Source of the DNA: Nitrospirales bacterium
GTDB taxonomy: Bacteria; Nitrospirota; Nitrospiria; Nitrospirales; UBA8639
Length of the DNA stretch: 53,098 nt
NCBI GenBank assembly: GCA_021604105.1
Contig: BQIW01000024.1
Location: 1-53,098, forward strand
Direction: 5' to 3'
Part shown: positions 29,392 through 38,778 of the stretch, piece after piece
Layout of the letters: each line of letters starts with the position of its first letter
How positions within the stretch are numbered: position 1 is the first letter of the stretch
Program-made: the position numbers and the translations under genes
Notes under the pieces: model-generated
What the model was told of the DNA's origin: nothing
Seen by the model: only the letters and a program-made list of their open reading frames with translations
Database searches by the model: none

Positions 29392-30393
29392 CTAATCCAA
29401 AATGTAATGGATAGGATCTACAACTTTATCATTCACAGCCACTTGATAATGAAGATGGGGCCCAGTTGAAAACTTCCCCGTGCTCCCGACCAGGCCGATA
29501 AGATCGCCTCTCTGAACTTTGTCACCATACTTCACATGGATTTTGGACAAATGTCCATAGGTCGTTTCAATGCTGTACCCGTGGTCGATGCGAATGAATT
29601 TCCCCATCCGACCATCATAGGCAGCGACAACAATTTTACCCGCTGCCGGAGATCGAACCTCGGTACCGGTAGGAGCACCGATATCAATTCCCGCATGCAA
29701 GGCTTTTTTCCCTGTAAAGGGGGAGACCCGAGGACCAAACTTTGAGGTTAGGGCACCTTTAACTGGCCAGATTGAAGGGATTGAGGCCCATTGATCAGCT
29801 TTTTGCTGAGCTGCAGCAGAAAGCTCTTCCAGAATTTGGCTTTCCAGTTTAGTTTGTTGATTTAGCCACTCTAGACCAGCCTTAATCTCCGTTATTTTTC
29901 GGTCCATGGTCGGATTTAAACCAGAACCTTCCGAGGACATCCTGGGTTTTTCCATTGAAAGCTTTAACTCCCAAGATGCTTCTTCCTGTACCCCATCATA
30001 CGGGATCTCGTCATAAGGCAATTCCTCTCCTCCCTGTCCAGGAAGACCAATAGGCAGCCCCTGAATCTCATCCGCCTCAAGACCAAACATGGTTTGAAGC
30101 TTCCGATTGAGAGTCTCTAAGGCCAACATCCGCCTTTTCATTCCATCTACTTCCGTTGAAAAATTGCTGGTTCGAGCACGTGATGTCGTTAATTCCTTTT
30201 TTATTTCTCCCAATTCACTCAGTTGGCTCCATTGGTACACATAATGCGTGATCACCCCACCCTGAACGAGCAGCAATACTAACCCCACAATAATTCCATA
30301 CTTCATAAGAGATTTTCGGAATTTTAGGCGCCAAGGATTTGAGCGGGCTCCACGAAAAATTATGACCGTCAACGTATCTTCAGACTCTTTCAT
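29392..30393 (-). CDS. M23-family (LytM-type) metallopeptidase, membrane-anchored
   Basis: 333 residues from ATG 30393. A cytoplasmic basic N-terminus precedes a transmembrane helix at about 29-50. A coiled-coil stretch (about 55-115), a linker and a second helical stretch follow. The C-terminal LytM domain has HAGIDIGAPTGTEV, YGHLSKIHVKYGDKV and GPHLHYQV, which hold the zinc ligands His, Asp and His and the catalytic His. It would cut peptidoglycan cross-links or act in divisome/elongasome activation like EnvC/MepM. All active-site residues appear present. Confidence 0.92.
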   Translation of the reverse strand: MKESEDTLTVIIFRGARSNPWRLKFRKSLMKYGIIVGLVLLLVQGGVITHYVYQWSQLSELGEIKKELTTSRARTSNFSTEVDGMKRRMLALETLNRKLQTMFGLEADEIQGLPIGLPGQGGEELPYDEIPYDGVQEEASWELKLSMEKPRMSSEGSGLNPTMDRKITEIKAGLEWLNQQTKLESQILEELSAAAQQKADQWASIPSIWPVKGALTSKFGPRVSPFTGKKALHAGIDIGAPTGTEVRSPAAGKIVVAAYDGRMGKFIRIDHGYSIETTYGHLSKIHVKYGDKVQRGDLIGLVGSTGKFSTGPHLHYQVAVNDKVVDPIHYILD

Positions 30394-30481
30394 AAATTCA
30401 CCAAAATTATAAAATGTAAGAGCATCCAGGTTTTTATTATTTCAGAGATTACGTCGAAAAAGACATTCTATTAATCTTCAG

Positions 30482-30808
30482 TCAAGCCGACTCGATCTTG
30501 GTTGAATCTCGAATCCAAGCTAAATATTCTTTGCTCCCAAGTTGAATAGGAAAGGAAATGATTTCAGGAATCTCATAACTATGGTTGGCTTTCACCATAA
30601 GCACCAATTGGTCAAACGCTTGTCTCACAGTTTTTACCAAAAGCAAATATTCCCGTTCCTCAGTAATTTGCCCATCCCATTTAAAAATTGATTGTACGCC
30701 TGGAATGACATTAACACAGGCGGCTAATCCGTTCTTAACCAATATCTTTGATAGGCTGATTGCCTCTCCTTCAGAACCCACCGTCACCATTACGACGATT
30801 TCTTCCAT
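30482..30808 (-). CDS. cutA: CutA-family divalent cation tolerance protein
   Basis: 108 residues from ATG 30808, the usual length of CutA1. The core pattern GLAACVNVIPGVQSIFKWDGQI, EYLLLVKT and HSYEIPEIISFPI is characteristic. These trimeric proteins have a ferredoxin-like fold; the historic link to copper tolerance is weak, and their biochemical role is still uncertain. It follows 88 bases downstream of the lipoprotein side and precedes the M23 gene on the same strand. Confidence 0.93.
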   Translation of the reverse strand: MEEIVVMVTVGSEGEAISLSKILVKNGLAACVNVIPGVQSIFKWDGQITEEREYLLLVKTVRQAFDQLVLMVKANHSYEIPEIISFPIQLGSKEYLAWIRDSTKIESA

Positions 30809-31028
30809 ATAAAAATAACACCAAGCGCCTGATATTTTGAATGAAAGAAAAGGATCTCATGAATTCATGAGGACCAACAGCGTATGTCCCTGGAGAATGT
30901 CAGTGTTTCCTAATCATTATCGGCCGTTTTTTTAATTCCTGAAGCTTAAAATAATCTTCTGCTTGTCAAATATCAACCACAAATTTCATTTTTTTCTCGA
31001 TTCTTCACATAACAATAATATCAATCAC

Positions 31029-31784
31029 TTAGCGTGGCAATAGCCGATTGGGGTCTTCGTTGGCCAAGCCAATCAAATCTGCAATTGCGGGCTTTAAGGC
31101 CTCTTGCATGGCCTCAGGATAACTTTCGGCAGCATTCTCAAGACCATAATACGGTCCATCAAGCTGCTTCCCTTCGAATTCCATTGTCATATTCCATAAC
31201 ACCTTTGACGGATCATTTAGGGGGGTTAATCGAAGGTCAAGCTCCAGAGCGGTGGTGGTTTCACTCATGGGAAGGCCTAACATCCAAAAAACCACTCCAA
31301 CGGGAGCGAATAGATACGAGTACAATCGCCGGCTCCAGTCGGTAGAACGCAGACGACCTCGAAAGGCCAAGTCCGCCGGTTGCTGTCCTTCATCTTTGTT
31401 ATCTTTTGCAAAATCAACCGAGGAAAAAATTTCTGCATGCTTTAATTCCGCAACGATGGACTGAGCAAGATCATTAGTCGGATCAAACTTGACCAAATCG
31501 ACCTCTTCAGGGTTGGGGACGGCCTCAGGGCGTTGATATCGTGTATCCCCATAGGGGACTAGAGGGATAGCGGCCTTCCAATATTCCTCCTTTACCTCAT
31601 TTCCCCTCAAATCTTCTAAGGGAAGAACAATAACTTTGGCCGGGATTGTCGCGGCGGCTTTTTCGTTCAGATATGACCCGGTAGAGGCCGGGGGGTATTG
31701 CCATTCCCGTTTCCCAAGACAGCCTGTTACAATAGAGAGACAGAGAAATACCAATAGTGACAGGCAAATGCGAGAGACCCTCAT
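31029..31784 (-). CDS. Hypothetical lipoprotein
   Basis: 251 residues from ATG 31784, chosen for its GGAG ribosome site seven bases upstream and because it places the signal peptide at the start; a frame extending to 31847 is less likely. The sequence LVFLCLSIVTGC ends in a lipobox with Cys23, so the product is probably lipidated and sorted to the outer membrane. The body includes KVIVLPLEDLRGNEVKEEYW and YLFAPVGVVFWMLGLPMS, the latter a hydrophobic stretch. I do not recognise a family beyond a distant resemblance to lipoproteins that assemble surface structures. Confidence 0.8.
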   Translation of the reverse strand: MRVSRICLSLLVFLCLSIVTGCLGKREWQYPPASTGSYLNEKAAATIPAKVIVLPLEDLRGNEVKEEYWKAAIPLVPYGDTRYQRPEAVPNPEEVDLVKFDPTNDLAQSIVAELKHAEIFSSVDFAKDNKDEGQQPADLAFRGRLRSTDWSRRLYSYLFAPVGVVFWMLGLPMSETTTALELDLRLTPLNDPSKVLWNMTMEFEGKQLDGPYYGLENAAESYPEAMQEALKPAIADLIGLANEDPNRLLPR

Positions 31785-32107
31785 GTCAATGCTCCTTTCA
31801 AGTTTGTCAGTGCTCTTGGCATAAAAACTCTGCAGCCAACAGTCCAAGAGGATCCATAAAAATTTTCTGGCAATTTTTTGAGAATGACATCTCTTTTAAT
31901 CAAAAAATGATTCTTCGACCCTCTTTTCCCTTTATCATCAGTACTTTTACTCAGCCCCCATAAATGCCATACCTCTAGCAAGTACGCTTTAGAAAGGCAA
32001 CACTGCTTTTCCTTAGAAAACCCTCCTTATGTCTTGGCATTAGCCAGAGGCCTCTTGAACAAAAAACATGGGGGAAGAAAATTCAAACCTGCATCAGCAT
32101 GACCATG
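31785..32107. other. Intergenic region without visible gene
   Basis: 323 bases upstream of the lipoprotein gene. Apart from its ribosome site and a ten-base palindrome AGAGGCCTCT around 32047, I see nothing that can be named. Short frames here have no ribosome site or protein-like composition. Confidence 0.5.
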
Positions 32108-32728
32108 TCAGGAAGGGAAGCCGCCTGCCCGAACAAGGTGTTTCTGGAATTCTGTATACGAACGAGCCACAGGGAATTGGGGAAATTCCTGGGTAATCGA
32201 ATCCGGAGGACAGAAAAAAAATCCTGCGTCGGCCTCCTTTAACATTGAAACATCATTATAGGAGTCTCCTCCCGCCAACACTCTAAACCCGATACCTTTC
32301 ATCGCACTGACAGCATGTCGCTTTTGATCATGTTGGCGTAAGAAATAATCCGTGATAAACCCATGGGAATCAACTCCCAACGTATGACAAAAAATCGTTG
32401 GAAATTCGAGCTTCTTCATAAGTGATCCGACAAACTCATAATAGGTATCCGACAATATAATGATTTGACATCGTTCACGCAGCCACGCAATAAAATCAGG
32501 AACTCCAGGGAGGGGCGAAATGGTACTGGCAACTTCCTGAATATCCCGAAGCGTGATGCGATGCGCTTTCAGGACTTCCAGTCGTTTTTTCATTAACACG
32601 TCATAATCCGCAACATCCCTGGTGGTCAGACGTAGCTCTTGTATGCCAACTTTATCCGCCAAAGCTAGCCAGATCTCAGGAAACAACACCCCTTCCATAT
32701 CCAAACAGGTAACAACCGGCTGCGCCAT
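32108..32728 (-). CDS. thrH: ThrH-like HAD phosphatase (phosphoserine phosphatase / homoserine phosphotransferase)
   Basis: 206 residues from ATG 32728. The HAD nucleophile motif is CLDMEGVLFPEIW, with the DxEG variant typical of ThrH rather than the DxDG of SerB. Motif II is IILSDTYYEF and motif III/IV GGDSYNDVSMLKEADAGFFF. Pseudomonas ThrH acts on phosphoserine and can transfer phosphate to homoserine; the same activity is inferred. It would complete serine biosynthesis if no serB exists. Confidence 0.88.
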   Translation of the reverse strand: MAQPVVTCLDMEGVLFPEIWLALADKVGIQELRLTTRDVADYDVLMKKRLEVLKAHRITLRDIQEVASTISPLPGVPDFIAWLRERCQIIILSDTYYEFVGSLMKKLEFPTIFCHTLGVDSHGFITDYFLRQHDQKRHAVSAMKGIGFRVLAGGDSYNDVSMLKEADAGFFFCPPDSITQEFPQFPVARSYTEFQKHLVRAGGFPS

Positions 32729-32880
32729 CAAGACCTCTACTCGTGGTATTCTTCAATAATATTCAGAGCGATCCAAAACTCAATGGATCATAAAAGAATT
32801 CCCGGGTTAGCCACAACTAAAAAAATCACAGAATGACCAGAACCCTGTTACTGGGTGCTGTCACTTCCAGAAAGTGAAGC

Positions 32881-32930
32881 TCCCCCAGCAAGCTGAAGAG
32901 ATATCCTGCGCTGTTTTTTATGAATAAGAG
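32881..32930. repeat. Dispersed ~50-bp repeat, copy A
   Basis: TCCCCCAGCAAGC and GAAGAGATATCCT then TTTTTTATGAATAAGAGG match, with small changes and one-base gaps, a segment at 45173-45222. Both copies are intergenic. No coding role seen. Confidence 0.65.
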
Positions 32931-32940
32931 GTGGAAAGAA

Positions 32941-33588
32941 TTAAAACAATCCAAGAAGATCTTTCGGATTTTCACAATAAAAGTCAGGCCGTAATGCTGC
33001 AACTTTTTCTCGATTTCCATACCCATACCCTACGGCACAAGCTCGAATTCCCGCGGCCTGGGCTGCTCGCACATCATTCGTACTATCCCCAATCATCACC
33101 GCATCAGAAGGATCGACACCCAATCCCTCAAGTGCCCGGAGTAACATCACAGGCTCTGGCTTCAATTCCATCGTATCCCGGGGAGCTTCAACATGATGAA
33201 AGAGATCCTGTGCATGTAACCCATCCACAATTGAAAGGGTATACTCTAAGGACTTGTTGGTTACAATGGCTTTTCTTCGGTCCTGATAGTGATGAAGCAC
33301 TTCCCAAACTCCAGGATAAAACCGTGTGGTTTCCACGCAATGCTCGAGATAATGTTTTCGAAAAATCTCTAAAGCTCTTTCATATTGATCAATATTTTCT
33401 TCCCCCACGGACAACCTCAATAGCCGCTTCACCCCATCACCCACAAAACCAAAGATTTCTTCCCGTGACCGTAAAGCTAAGCCCAAATCCTTTAGCGTCA
33501 GGTTTACCGACGTGGCAATATCTATTTTCGAATCGATCAATGTCCCGTCAAAGTCAAAAAACAACACTTCCGCACGCCATGTAGTCAT
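32941..33588 (-). CDS. gph: Phosphoglycolate phosphatase-like HAD hydrolase
   Basis: 215 residues from ATG 33588. HAD motif I is VLFFDFDGTLIDSKIDIA, motif II AIVTNKSLEYT, and motif IV MIGDSTNDVRAAQAAG. The cap-domain pattern (FVGDGVKRLLRLS) is that of Gph/PpaX proteins. It likely removes 2-phosphoglycolate, formed from DNA repair or oxygenation side reactions; pyrophosphatase PpaX is an alternative. The start overlaps the upstream gene by four bases, implying co-translation. Confidence 0.85.
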   Translation of the reverse strand: MTTWRAEVLFFDFDGTLIDSKIDIATSVNLTLKDLGLALRSREEIFGFVGDGVKRLLRLSVGEENIDQYERALEIFRKHYLEHCVETTRFYPGVWEVLHHYQDRRKAIVTNKSLEYTLSIVDGLHAQDLFHHVEAPRDTMELKPEPVMLLRALEGLGVDPSDAVMIGDSTNDVRAAQAAGIRACAVGYGYGNREKVAALRPDFYCENPKDLLGLF

Positions 33589-34199
33589 TTCAGAGCATCT
33601 TTCTCATTTTTAAGTTCTAATTGTTTTATTAATGAATTTAACAGAAATTTCCTTTCCGGCTCAGATTCATTTAACTCCGCCCAACGAACAAAGTCGACCA
33701 GACGTTGACGGCCCACATGTGGAGGCAATTGAGGCCCAACAATTTGCCATCGGTCCCCAACCGCTTTCAAATGAAAATGTTGTATTTCACGGTGAGGGTT
33801 GGTCACAAACGTTACGCGTTCCCAATGCATCGTACCCAACACCTCAAAGATCACGGGAATTTTAGCCTCTAGGCTGTTTAGAATTTCCCATTGCGACACA
33901 TCATCCACCATTTCAAATCGGGAAATCACGACAACCTGTCCCCAGACGGGCTCTTCCAGCCAAGCCACAAAGGGCCTTACAACCTGCCAGGTATGCGCCT
34001 CCAATCGAACGCCTTTTTTATCGAGGGATAGAAATTTCTGTAAAATTTTGGCGGGATCTTCAGTGATGTGGCCGCTTATGGCCTGAAGAGAGGTTGCTCC
34101 GAATACCACAATACCCAACACACACAGAAATACCCGAATGGGCCACGACAACAGGCTCACAATGAATTTGGGATCGGCGATTGAGCCATGACCACACAA
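33585..34199 (-). CDS. Hypothetical secreted protein
   Basis: 204 residues if read from TTG 34199; a GTG 13 codons later is also possible and neither has a clear ribosome site. A hydrophobic stretch WPIRVFLCVLGIVVFGATSLQA (about 19-40) ends in an AxA-like signal peptidase site, so export is likely. The mature part is mixed alpha/beta with VWGQVVVISRFEM and GDRWQIVGPQLPPH. I do not recognise the family. It is translationally coupled to gph and follows the membrane-tailed response regulator by 23 bases. Confidence 0.7.
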   Translation of the reverse strand: MCGHGSIADPKFIVSLLSWPIRVFLCVLGIVVFGATSLQAISGHITEDPAKILQKFLSLDKKGVRLEAHTWQVVRPFVAWLEEPVWGQVVVISRFEMVDDVSQWEILNSLEAKIPVIFEVLGTMHWERVTFVTNPHREIQHFHLKAVGDRWQIVGPQLPPHVGRQRLVDFVRWAELNESEPERKFLLNSLIKQLELKNEKDALK

Positions 34200-34222
34200 G
34201 AACCACTGGGGTAAAAAACGAC

Positions 34223-34699
34223 CTATCCTTTAAACAGGATAACCAGAATTATCCCCAATAAGAGCCAAAGAGGAATGGACAACATTAGACCCCAGGCCAA
34301 GCCTTGGGCTGTTTTTAGGCGGCCTTTTAAGGTTTGTTTTTCCAACGCCTTGGTTACCCGTAACCGGACGTCCTCAAGATGGAAGGGTTTTGTAATATAA
34401 TCATCGGCCCCACGATTAATAGCCTCCACAGCTGTCCCTATAGAGGGATGCCCGGTGATCATCAGAAAAATCACCTCATCATTTTTGGCGTCCCGGATGC
34501 GCCTCAACAACTCCATTCCATCCATATTGGGCATAATCAAGTCCGCCATTATCACGTCAAAGTCACCCTTTCGATATTGCTTTAAGGCCTCCTCACCATT
34601 TTCGGCCATCACGACGGTGTAACCCAACGATAGCAAGAACTCTGACAAGGCTTCCCGAACTCCCTTGTCGTCATCCACAACCAAGATGCGTTCAGCCAT
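34223..34699 (-). CDS. Response regulator receiver with C-terminal transmembrane helix
   Basis: 158 residues from ATG 34699. Residues 1-120 are a complete CheY-like receiver: acidic pair DDD at 9-11, phospho-acceptor Asp53 in IMADLIMPNMDG, Thr in MITGHPS and Lys in YITKPF. Instead of an output domain, the chain ends in a short linker and a single hydrophobic helix (GLMLSIPLWLLLGIILVILF, about 137-156). The protein may dock at the inner membrane and act through protein contact. No histidine kinase gene is adjacent. Confidence 0.9.
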   Translation of the reverse strand: MAERILVVDDDKGVREALSEFLLSLGYTVVMAENGEEALKQYRKGDFDVIMADLIMPNMDGMELLRRIRDAKNDEVIFLMITGHPSIGTAVEAINRGADDYITKPFHLEDVRLRVTKALEKQTLKGRLKTAQGLAWGLMLSIPLWLLLGIILVILFKG

Positions 34700-34761
34700 T
34701 TCTTTCCACCTTTTCCTTATCCGAGAACACCATCTAAAACGACGAACCTGAATATTTGGAA

Positions 34762-35445
34762 TCAGGGTAGTTCGACCACCACCACGTCCGGCGGAACATC
34801 GAAGGTTAGCTGACTGGACGACAGACCCGTATTTGCCTGAATGTTGTCAAACATCACACGGGATATATTCCCGCTCACCTCAAACAAGGTAATACCCTTA
34901 ATGAAATACGTATCAGGAAAGAGTTTGAGCACAATTTTCCTGATAGTTGGAGGGGTTTGGTCAACAGGCTTAGGGACTAGGGTGAGACTCGGGAACTGTT
35001 CGTTATCCTTCGAGCCATCTTCGGATTCCAGAATGGTAAATTGCTGGGAGAGATTTCCTACCCCCTGAAGAAGAGTTAGAGGACCCTTGGACGCGGCCAT
35101 TTTCGTAAGCGCTGCTTTGACCACCTGCTGATGCTCAGGGACATACATCATCACCTGATCACCATTCACATAAATCTGCTCTTCCGAAGGGTGCAAATAA
35201 TCCCACCGTAGCAATCCAGGTTTTTTTAAATAAAGCCGACCTGAAGATGTAAACCCTGTCGTAAATCCATCAAGAATGGTTTCCTGGACAAATTCAGCTT
35301 GCAAATCTTTGGTCTGAGCATAACGAGCATCAACCTTGGCAACGATATCCTCGGAAACCGATGCAGCCGAGGCATCGGCTATAGAGATCACAAAGCAAAC
35401 GATGGCTAAAAAGAAGGTCCCTCGTAGGAACAGAAGTGGCCTCAT
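34762..35445 (-). CDS. lolA: Outer-membrane lipoprotein carrier protein LolA
   Basis: 227 residues from ATG 35445. The signal peptide (residues 1-28) ends near ADASA. The mature chain follows the LolA pattern: VDARYAQTKDLQAEFVQET, GRLYLKKPGLLRWDYLHPSEEQIYVNGDQVMMYVPEHQQV. It ferries lipoproteins from LolCDE to the outer membrane. The ATG overlaps the ftsK stop (ATGA), and ftsK-lolA is a common bacterial pair. Confidence 0.93.
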   Translation of the reverse strand: MRPLLFLRGTFFLAIVCFVISIADASAASVSEDIVAKVDARYAQTKDLQAEFVQETILDGFTTGFTSSGRLYLKKPGLLRWDYLHPSEEQIYVNGDQVMMYVPEHQQVVKAALTKMAASKGPLTLLQGVGNLSQQFTILESEDGSKDNEQFPSLTLVPKPVDQTPPTIRKIVLKLFPDTYFIKGITLFEVSGNISRVMFDNIQANTGLSSSQLTFDVPPDVVVVELP

Positions 35446-37823
35446 CCTATCTCCGCAATTGCCGTACTTCGAGCGAGAACCTCTCGTCTCCCATCACGCC
35501 CTGGAGCACCCACCAGCCCTTCCTCCTCCATTTGCTCAATCATTCGGGCTGCTCGAGGATACCCCACACGCAAGCGACGCTGAATAAACGAGGCTGATGC
35601 TTGTCCTGTAGTCATCACCAATTCTCTGGCCCGCTCATAGGTCTCATCGCGATCCTGCTCATCCACCGATGGTTCTTGGACGGACTCTAAGGCCACCGGG
35701 TCGTAGACGGGAGCGGCTTGGGATTTCACCCATTCCACTACCTCACGCACTTCCTCATCCGAGACATAAGGACCGTGCAGCCTGTTAATTCCACCGGTGC
35801 CAGAAGATAAAAACAGCATATCACCTTTTCCCAAAAGACTTTCTGCTCCATTCGCATCCAAAATAGTCCGGGAATCAATTTTGGAAGAAACCTGATAAGC
35901 GATACGTGCAGGAAAATTAGCCTTAATCAGCCCAGTCACGACATCAACTGATGGCCTTTGAGTCGCCAAGACAAGATGAATACCTGACGCACGGGCCATC
36001 TGTGCGAGTCTGGCAATCCGATCCTCAATATCCTTAGGAGCGACCATTATCAAATCGGCAAACTCATCGATGACCACCACAATGTAGGGCAACAGAACCC
36101 GCTCTTCTTCTGTAGACTCCAGCAGGGGAGCCCCTTCCTCCACATTCATTGATTGTCCTTTGCTCAGCTTCTTCGCGGTTTGAAGTGGAGAACCTGTCTC
36201 CTGACAATCGGTAACTTTTTTATTATAGGCATCAATATTTCGAACTCCCAATTCCGCTAATACCTGGTAACGCCGCTCCATTTCTTGTACGACCCACCCA
36301 AGCCCACGAGCCGCCTCTTTGGGATTGGTAATGACTGGGCGGATGAGATGTGGAATCCCATCATACACCTGCAATTCCAACACTTTGGGATCAATTAACA
36401 GGAGCTTCACTTCATCGGGATGAGCGGTAAATAAAATATTCAATAACAGGCAGTTCAGCCCCACACTTTTTCCTGACCCCGTCGCACCCGCTACCAATAA
36501 ATGGGGCATAGTACGAAGATCCGTCACCACCGGCCGCCCAAAGATATCTTTCCCCAAGGCCAAAGCCAGCTTTGAGTGTGCCCGTGTGAAGGCCTCTGAT
36601 GTCAACATCTCTTTCAATCCAACCGTTTCCCGCTGAGGATTCGGCACTTCAATACCTACGGTGGATTTTCCTGGGAGAGGAGCCACCACTCGAACTTTTA
36701 AGGCTTTTAAGGCCATAGCCAGATCATCAGCCAAATTCACAATCCTGGCGACTTTGATGCCGGGACCGGGAGCAAACTCATACATGGTAATCACCGGTCC
36801 AGGATGCACATCTGTGACGCCCCCTTCAATCCCAAAACTTGCTAACGTGTTCACAAGAACTTCCGACTGAGATTTCAACACCGCATCGGTCTGATGGGCC
36901 GCCCGCGCAGCATGCGTATCCAGCAGGTCGGTGGGGGAAGGCATTTGATAGGACTTGGAAATTTTCTTGCGAGAGATAAAGGTGTCGTCGACTTCTTCAA
37001 TTTGTGGAAGAGGAGGCGCTATCTCGGTTGTGGCCGGCAAATTATCTCTTTTCACCTTGGATAACTTGGACTTGGGCTCCAAAGTTTCCAATACCATTGC
37101 ACCAATACCACCACGAGCAGCCAATTGACGATTAATCCGAATCGATTTATTCATTTTTGGTTGGGAGTCTGATACCCACCAATCTCGCTCCTTCACAGAT
37201 TCCACAACGGTATTTTTGAATCGCCCCATAAAATTCAAGAGAGTTCGAGCAATTTGCCCAATGGATACGGGCACAAGCAAAAGAAAGGCAATGAGTAATA
37301 GTGCCCCTAGCATGATCGTGGCGCCAGTGACCGCCAGATACGATCCGAGTCCGTCCGCTACCCATTGCCCCACGACTCCACCTTGGCTTACCCCTAAGAC
37401 ATCTATCTGGGATACTGGAAGCCCGGCTGAAAATTGAAGATGTAGCAGTGCACTGAAAGATAGAACACCAAGCAGCGATCCCAGAAGACTTCCGGAGGTA
37501 ATACGAAGTTTTTCGCCCCATAGGATGCTTAAACCCAATACGACAAGCAAGAATGGCACTACATAGGATCCCCCTCCAGCCAATGTGAGGAGGTAAAACG
37601 CGAGAGTCGCCCCAATCAGGCCTACAGCGTTTTCGGGAACAGAATGTGAAGAAGGTTGCTCAGCAAAAAGTATCGGGTCAAAAGACGAAAAGGTTGCCAG
37701 GCTGAGCAGCCCAAGAATGCCCAAAGTCGCAACTAAAATTCCTACAACTTGTGAGGTTAAGACAGAAAATCCCTTGGGTTTGTCTTTTGTTGGCTTGCTC
37801 TTTGAACTAGGGAAGATACTCAT
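35442..37823 (-). CDS. ftsK: DNA translocase FtsK/SpoIIIE
   Basis: 793 residues from ATG 37823 (AGGA eight bases upstream). The N-terminal domain carries four to five membrane helices up to about residue 185. The linker is short. The motor domain has Walker A GATGSGKSVGLN, Walker B IVVVIDEFADLIM and RIARLAQMARASGIHLVLATQRPSVDVVTG. The C-terminal winged-helix gamma domain (ASASFIQRRLRVGYPRAARM) reads KOPS-like polar sequences. It pumps chromosome termini through the septum and activates XerCD recombination. Confidence 0.97.
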   Translation of the reverse strand: MSIFPSSKSKPTKDKPKGFSVLTSQVVGILVATLGILGLLSLATFSSFDPILFAEQPSSHSVPENAVGLIGATLAFYLLTLAGGGSYVVPFLLVVLGLSILWGEKLRITSGSLLGSLLGVLSFSALLHLQFSAGLPVSQIDVLGVSQGGVVGQWVADGLGSYLAVTGATIMLGALLLIAFLLLVPVSIGQIARTLLNFMGRFKNTVVESVKERDWWVSDSQPKMNKSIRINRQLAARGGIGAMVLETLEPKSKLSKVKRDNLPATTEIAPPLPQIEEVDDTFISRKKISKSYQMPSPTDLLDTHAARAAHQTDAVLKSQSEVLVNTLASFGIEGGVTDVHPGPVITMYEFAPGPGIKVARIVNLADDLAMALKALKVRVVAPLPGKSTVGIEVPNPQRETVGLKEMLTSEAFTRAHSKLALALGKDIFGRPVVTDLRTMPHLLVAGATGSGKSVGLNCLLLNILFTAHPDEVKLLLIDPKVLELQVYDGIPHLIRPVITNPKEAARGLGWVVQEMERRYQVLAELGVRNIDAYNKKVTDCQETGSPLQTAKKLSKGQSMNVEEGAPLLESTEEERVLLPYIVVVIDEFADLIMVAPKDIEDRIARLAQMARASGIHLVLATQRPSVDVVTGLIKANFPARIAYQVSSKIDSRTILDANGAESLLGKGDMLFLSSGTGGINRLHGPYVSDEEVREVVEWVKSQAAPVYDPVALESVQEPSVDEQDRDETYERARELVMTTGQASASFIQRRLRVGYPRAARMIEQMEEEGLVGAPGRDGRREVLARSTAIAEIG

Positions 37824-37903
37824 CAAAAAATCCTACCATAAGTGTTTCTATGGAGCAAACAACCCTTACGCACATGACAAGGCTGCCCTAAATCCTGGAG
37901 GCT

Positions 37904-38719
37904 TTAAGGGGCGGAAGGAAATATTGGGGCATTGAGCGCTTCACTCAAATACTGAAATTCCCTAACCGACAGCGTTTCCGCCCGCCGAGTTAATATAATA
38001 CCTGTACCCTTTTGAGCCCTTTCTAGGCAGGCCAAAGAATAACCCGCTCCTCGTAATGCGTTGAAAAGAGTTTTTCGTCGTTTCCCAAATGCCGCCCGCA
38101 CCACCAAAGCAAACACGTCGGCTTTCTGAGCAGAATAAGGTTGATGAACACGAATATCCAATCGTACCACTCCGGAATCCACATCCGGAACGGGGCGAAA
38201 GCATGTTCGAGACACGGGGAAGCCGAAACGAACATCAGCCAAGCGTTGCGCCATGACCGATAGCACTCCATAGTCTTTAGTATTGGGTTTGGCGGTTAAC
38301 CGCTTGGCGACTTCCAGTTGCACGGTTAAAATCATACGACGGATCTTAGACCGAGCTTCTAACAATCGAAACATAATAGGCGTTGAAATATTGTAGGGCA
38401 AATTAGCCACTACCACAGCAGGTTCCGGGAGTTGATCGAAGGGATAGCGGAGCGCATCGTGTTCTTGAATATCAAGGTTCAAACATTCCGCAAATTCTTC
38501 CTTCAAGAAATCCACCATACGAGGATCAACTTCCAAGGCTAACACCTGCTTAGCCGATTGGCACAACAATCTGGTCAACGCGCCGCCGCCTGGTCCGATT
38601 TCACAGACATAATCCTCAGGCTGGATTTCCGCCAGATTGACAATTTTTCGAAGCAAATTTGGGTCAATGAGGAAATGCTGACCGAGCCGTTTGCGCGGAT
38701 AAGGAGGAAGGGGTGTCAT
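37904..38719 (-). CDS. rsmA: 16S rRNA adenine dimethyltransferase
   Basis: 271 residues from ATG 38719. RKRLGQHFLIDPNLLRKIV, the SAM motif VCEIGPGGGALTRLLC, and the catalytic VVANLPYNISTPIMFRLL mark RsmA (KsgA). PVSRTCFRPVPDVDSGVVRL and FGKRRKTLFNALRG complete the C-terminal domain. It dimethylates two adjacent adenosines at the 3' end of 16S rRNA during small-subunit maturation. It is 59 bases beyond the small unknown gene on the same strand. Confidence 0.97.
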   Translation of the reverse strand: MTPLPPYPRKRLGQHFLIDPNLLRKIVNLAEIQPEDYVCEIGPGGGALTRLLCQSAKQVLALEVDPRMVDFLKEEFAECLNLDIQEHDALRYPFDQLPEPAVVVANLPYNISTPIMFRLLEARSKIRRMILTVQLEVAKRLTAKPNTKDYGVLSVMAQRLADVRFGFPVSRTCFRPVPDVDSGVVRLDIRVHQPYSAQKADVFALVVRAAFGKRRKTLFNALRGAGYSLACLERAQKGTGIILTRRAETLSVREFQYLSEALNAPIFPSAP

Positions 38720-38778
38720 TACAGGCCGGGAGACAAATAAGAAGGGTCATGCCGGTTCTTCATAATGGGAAAGAGGGA

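Noticed and set aside
32826-33026. 66-codon minus-strand frame downstream of gph
   Set aside because: Overlaps the end of gph and the dispersed repeat; no ribosome site and composition is not protein-like.
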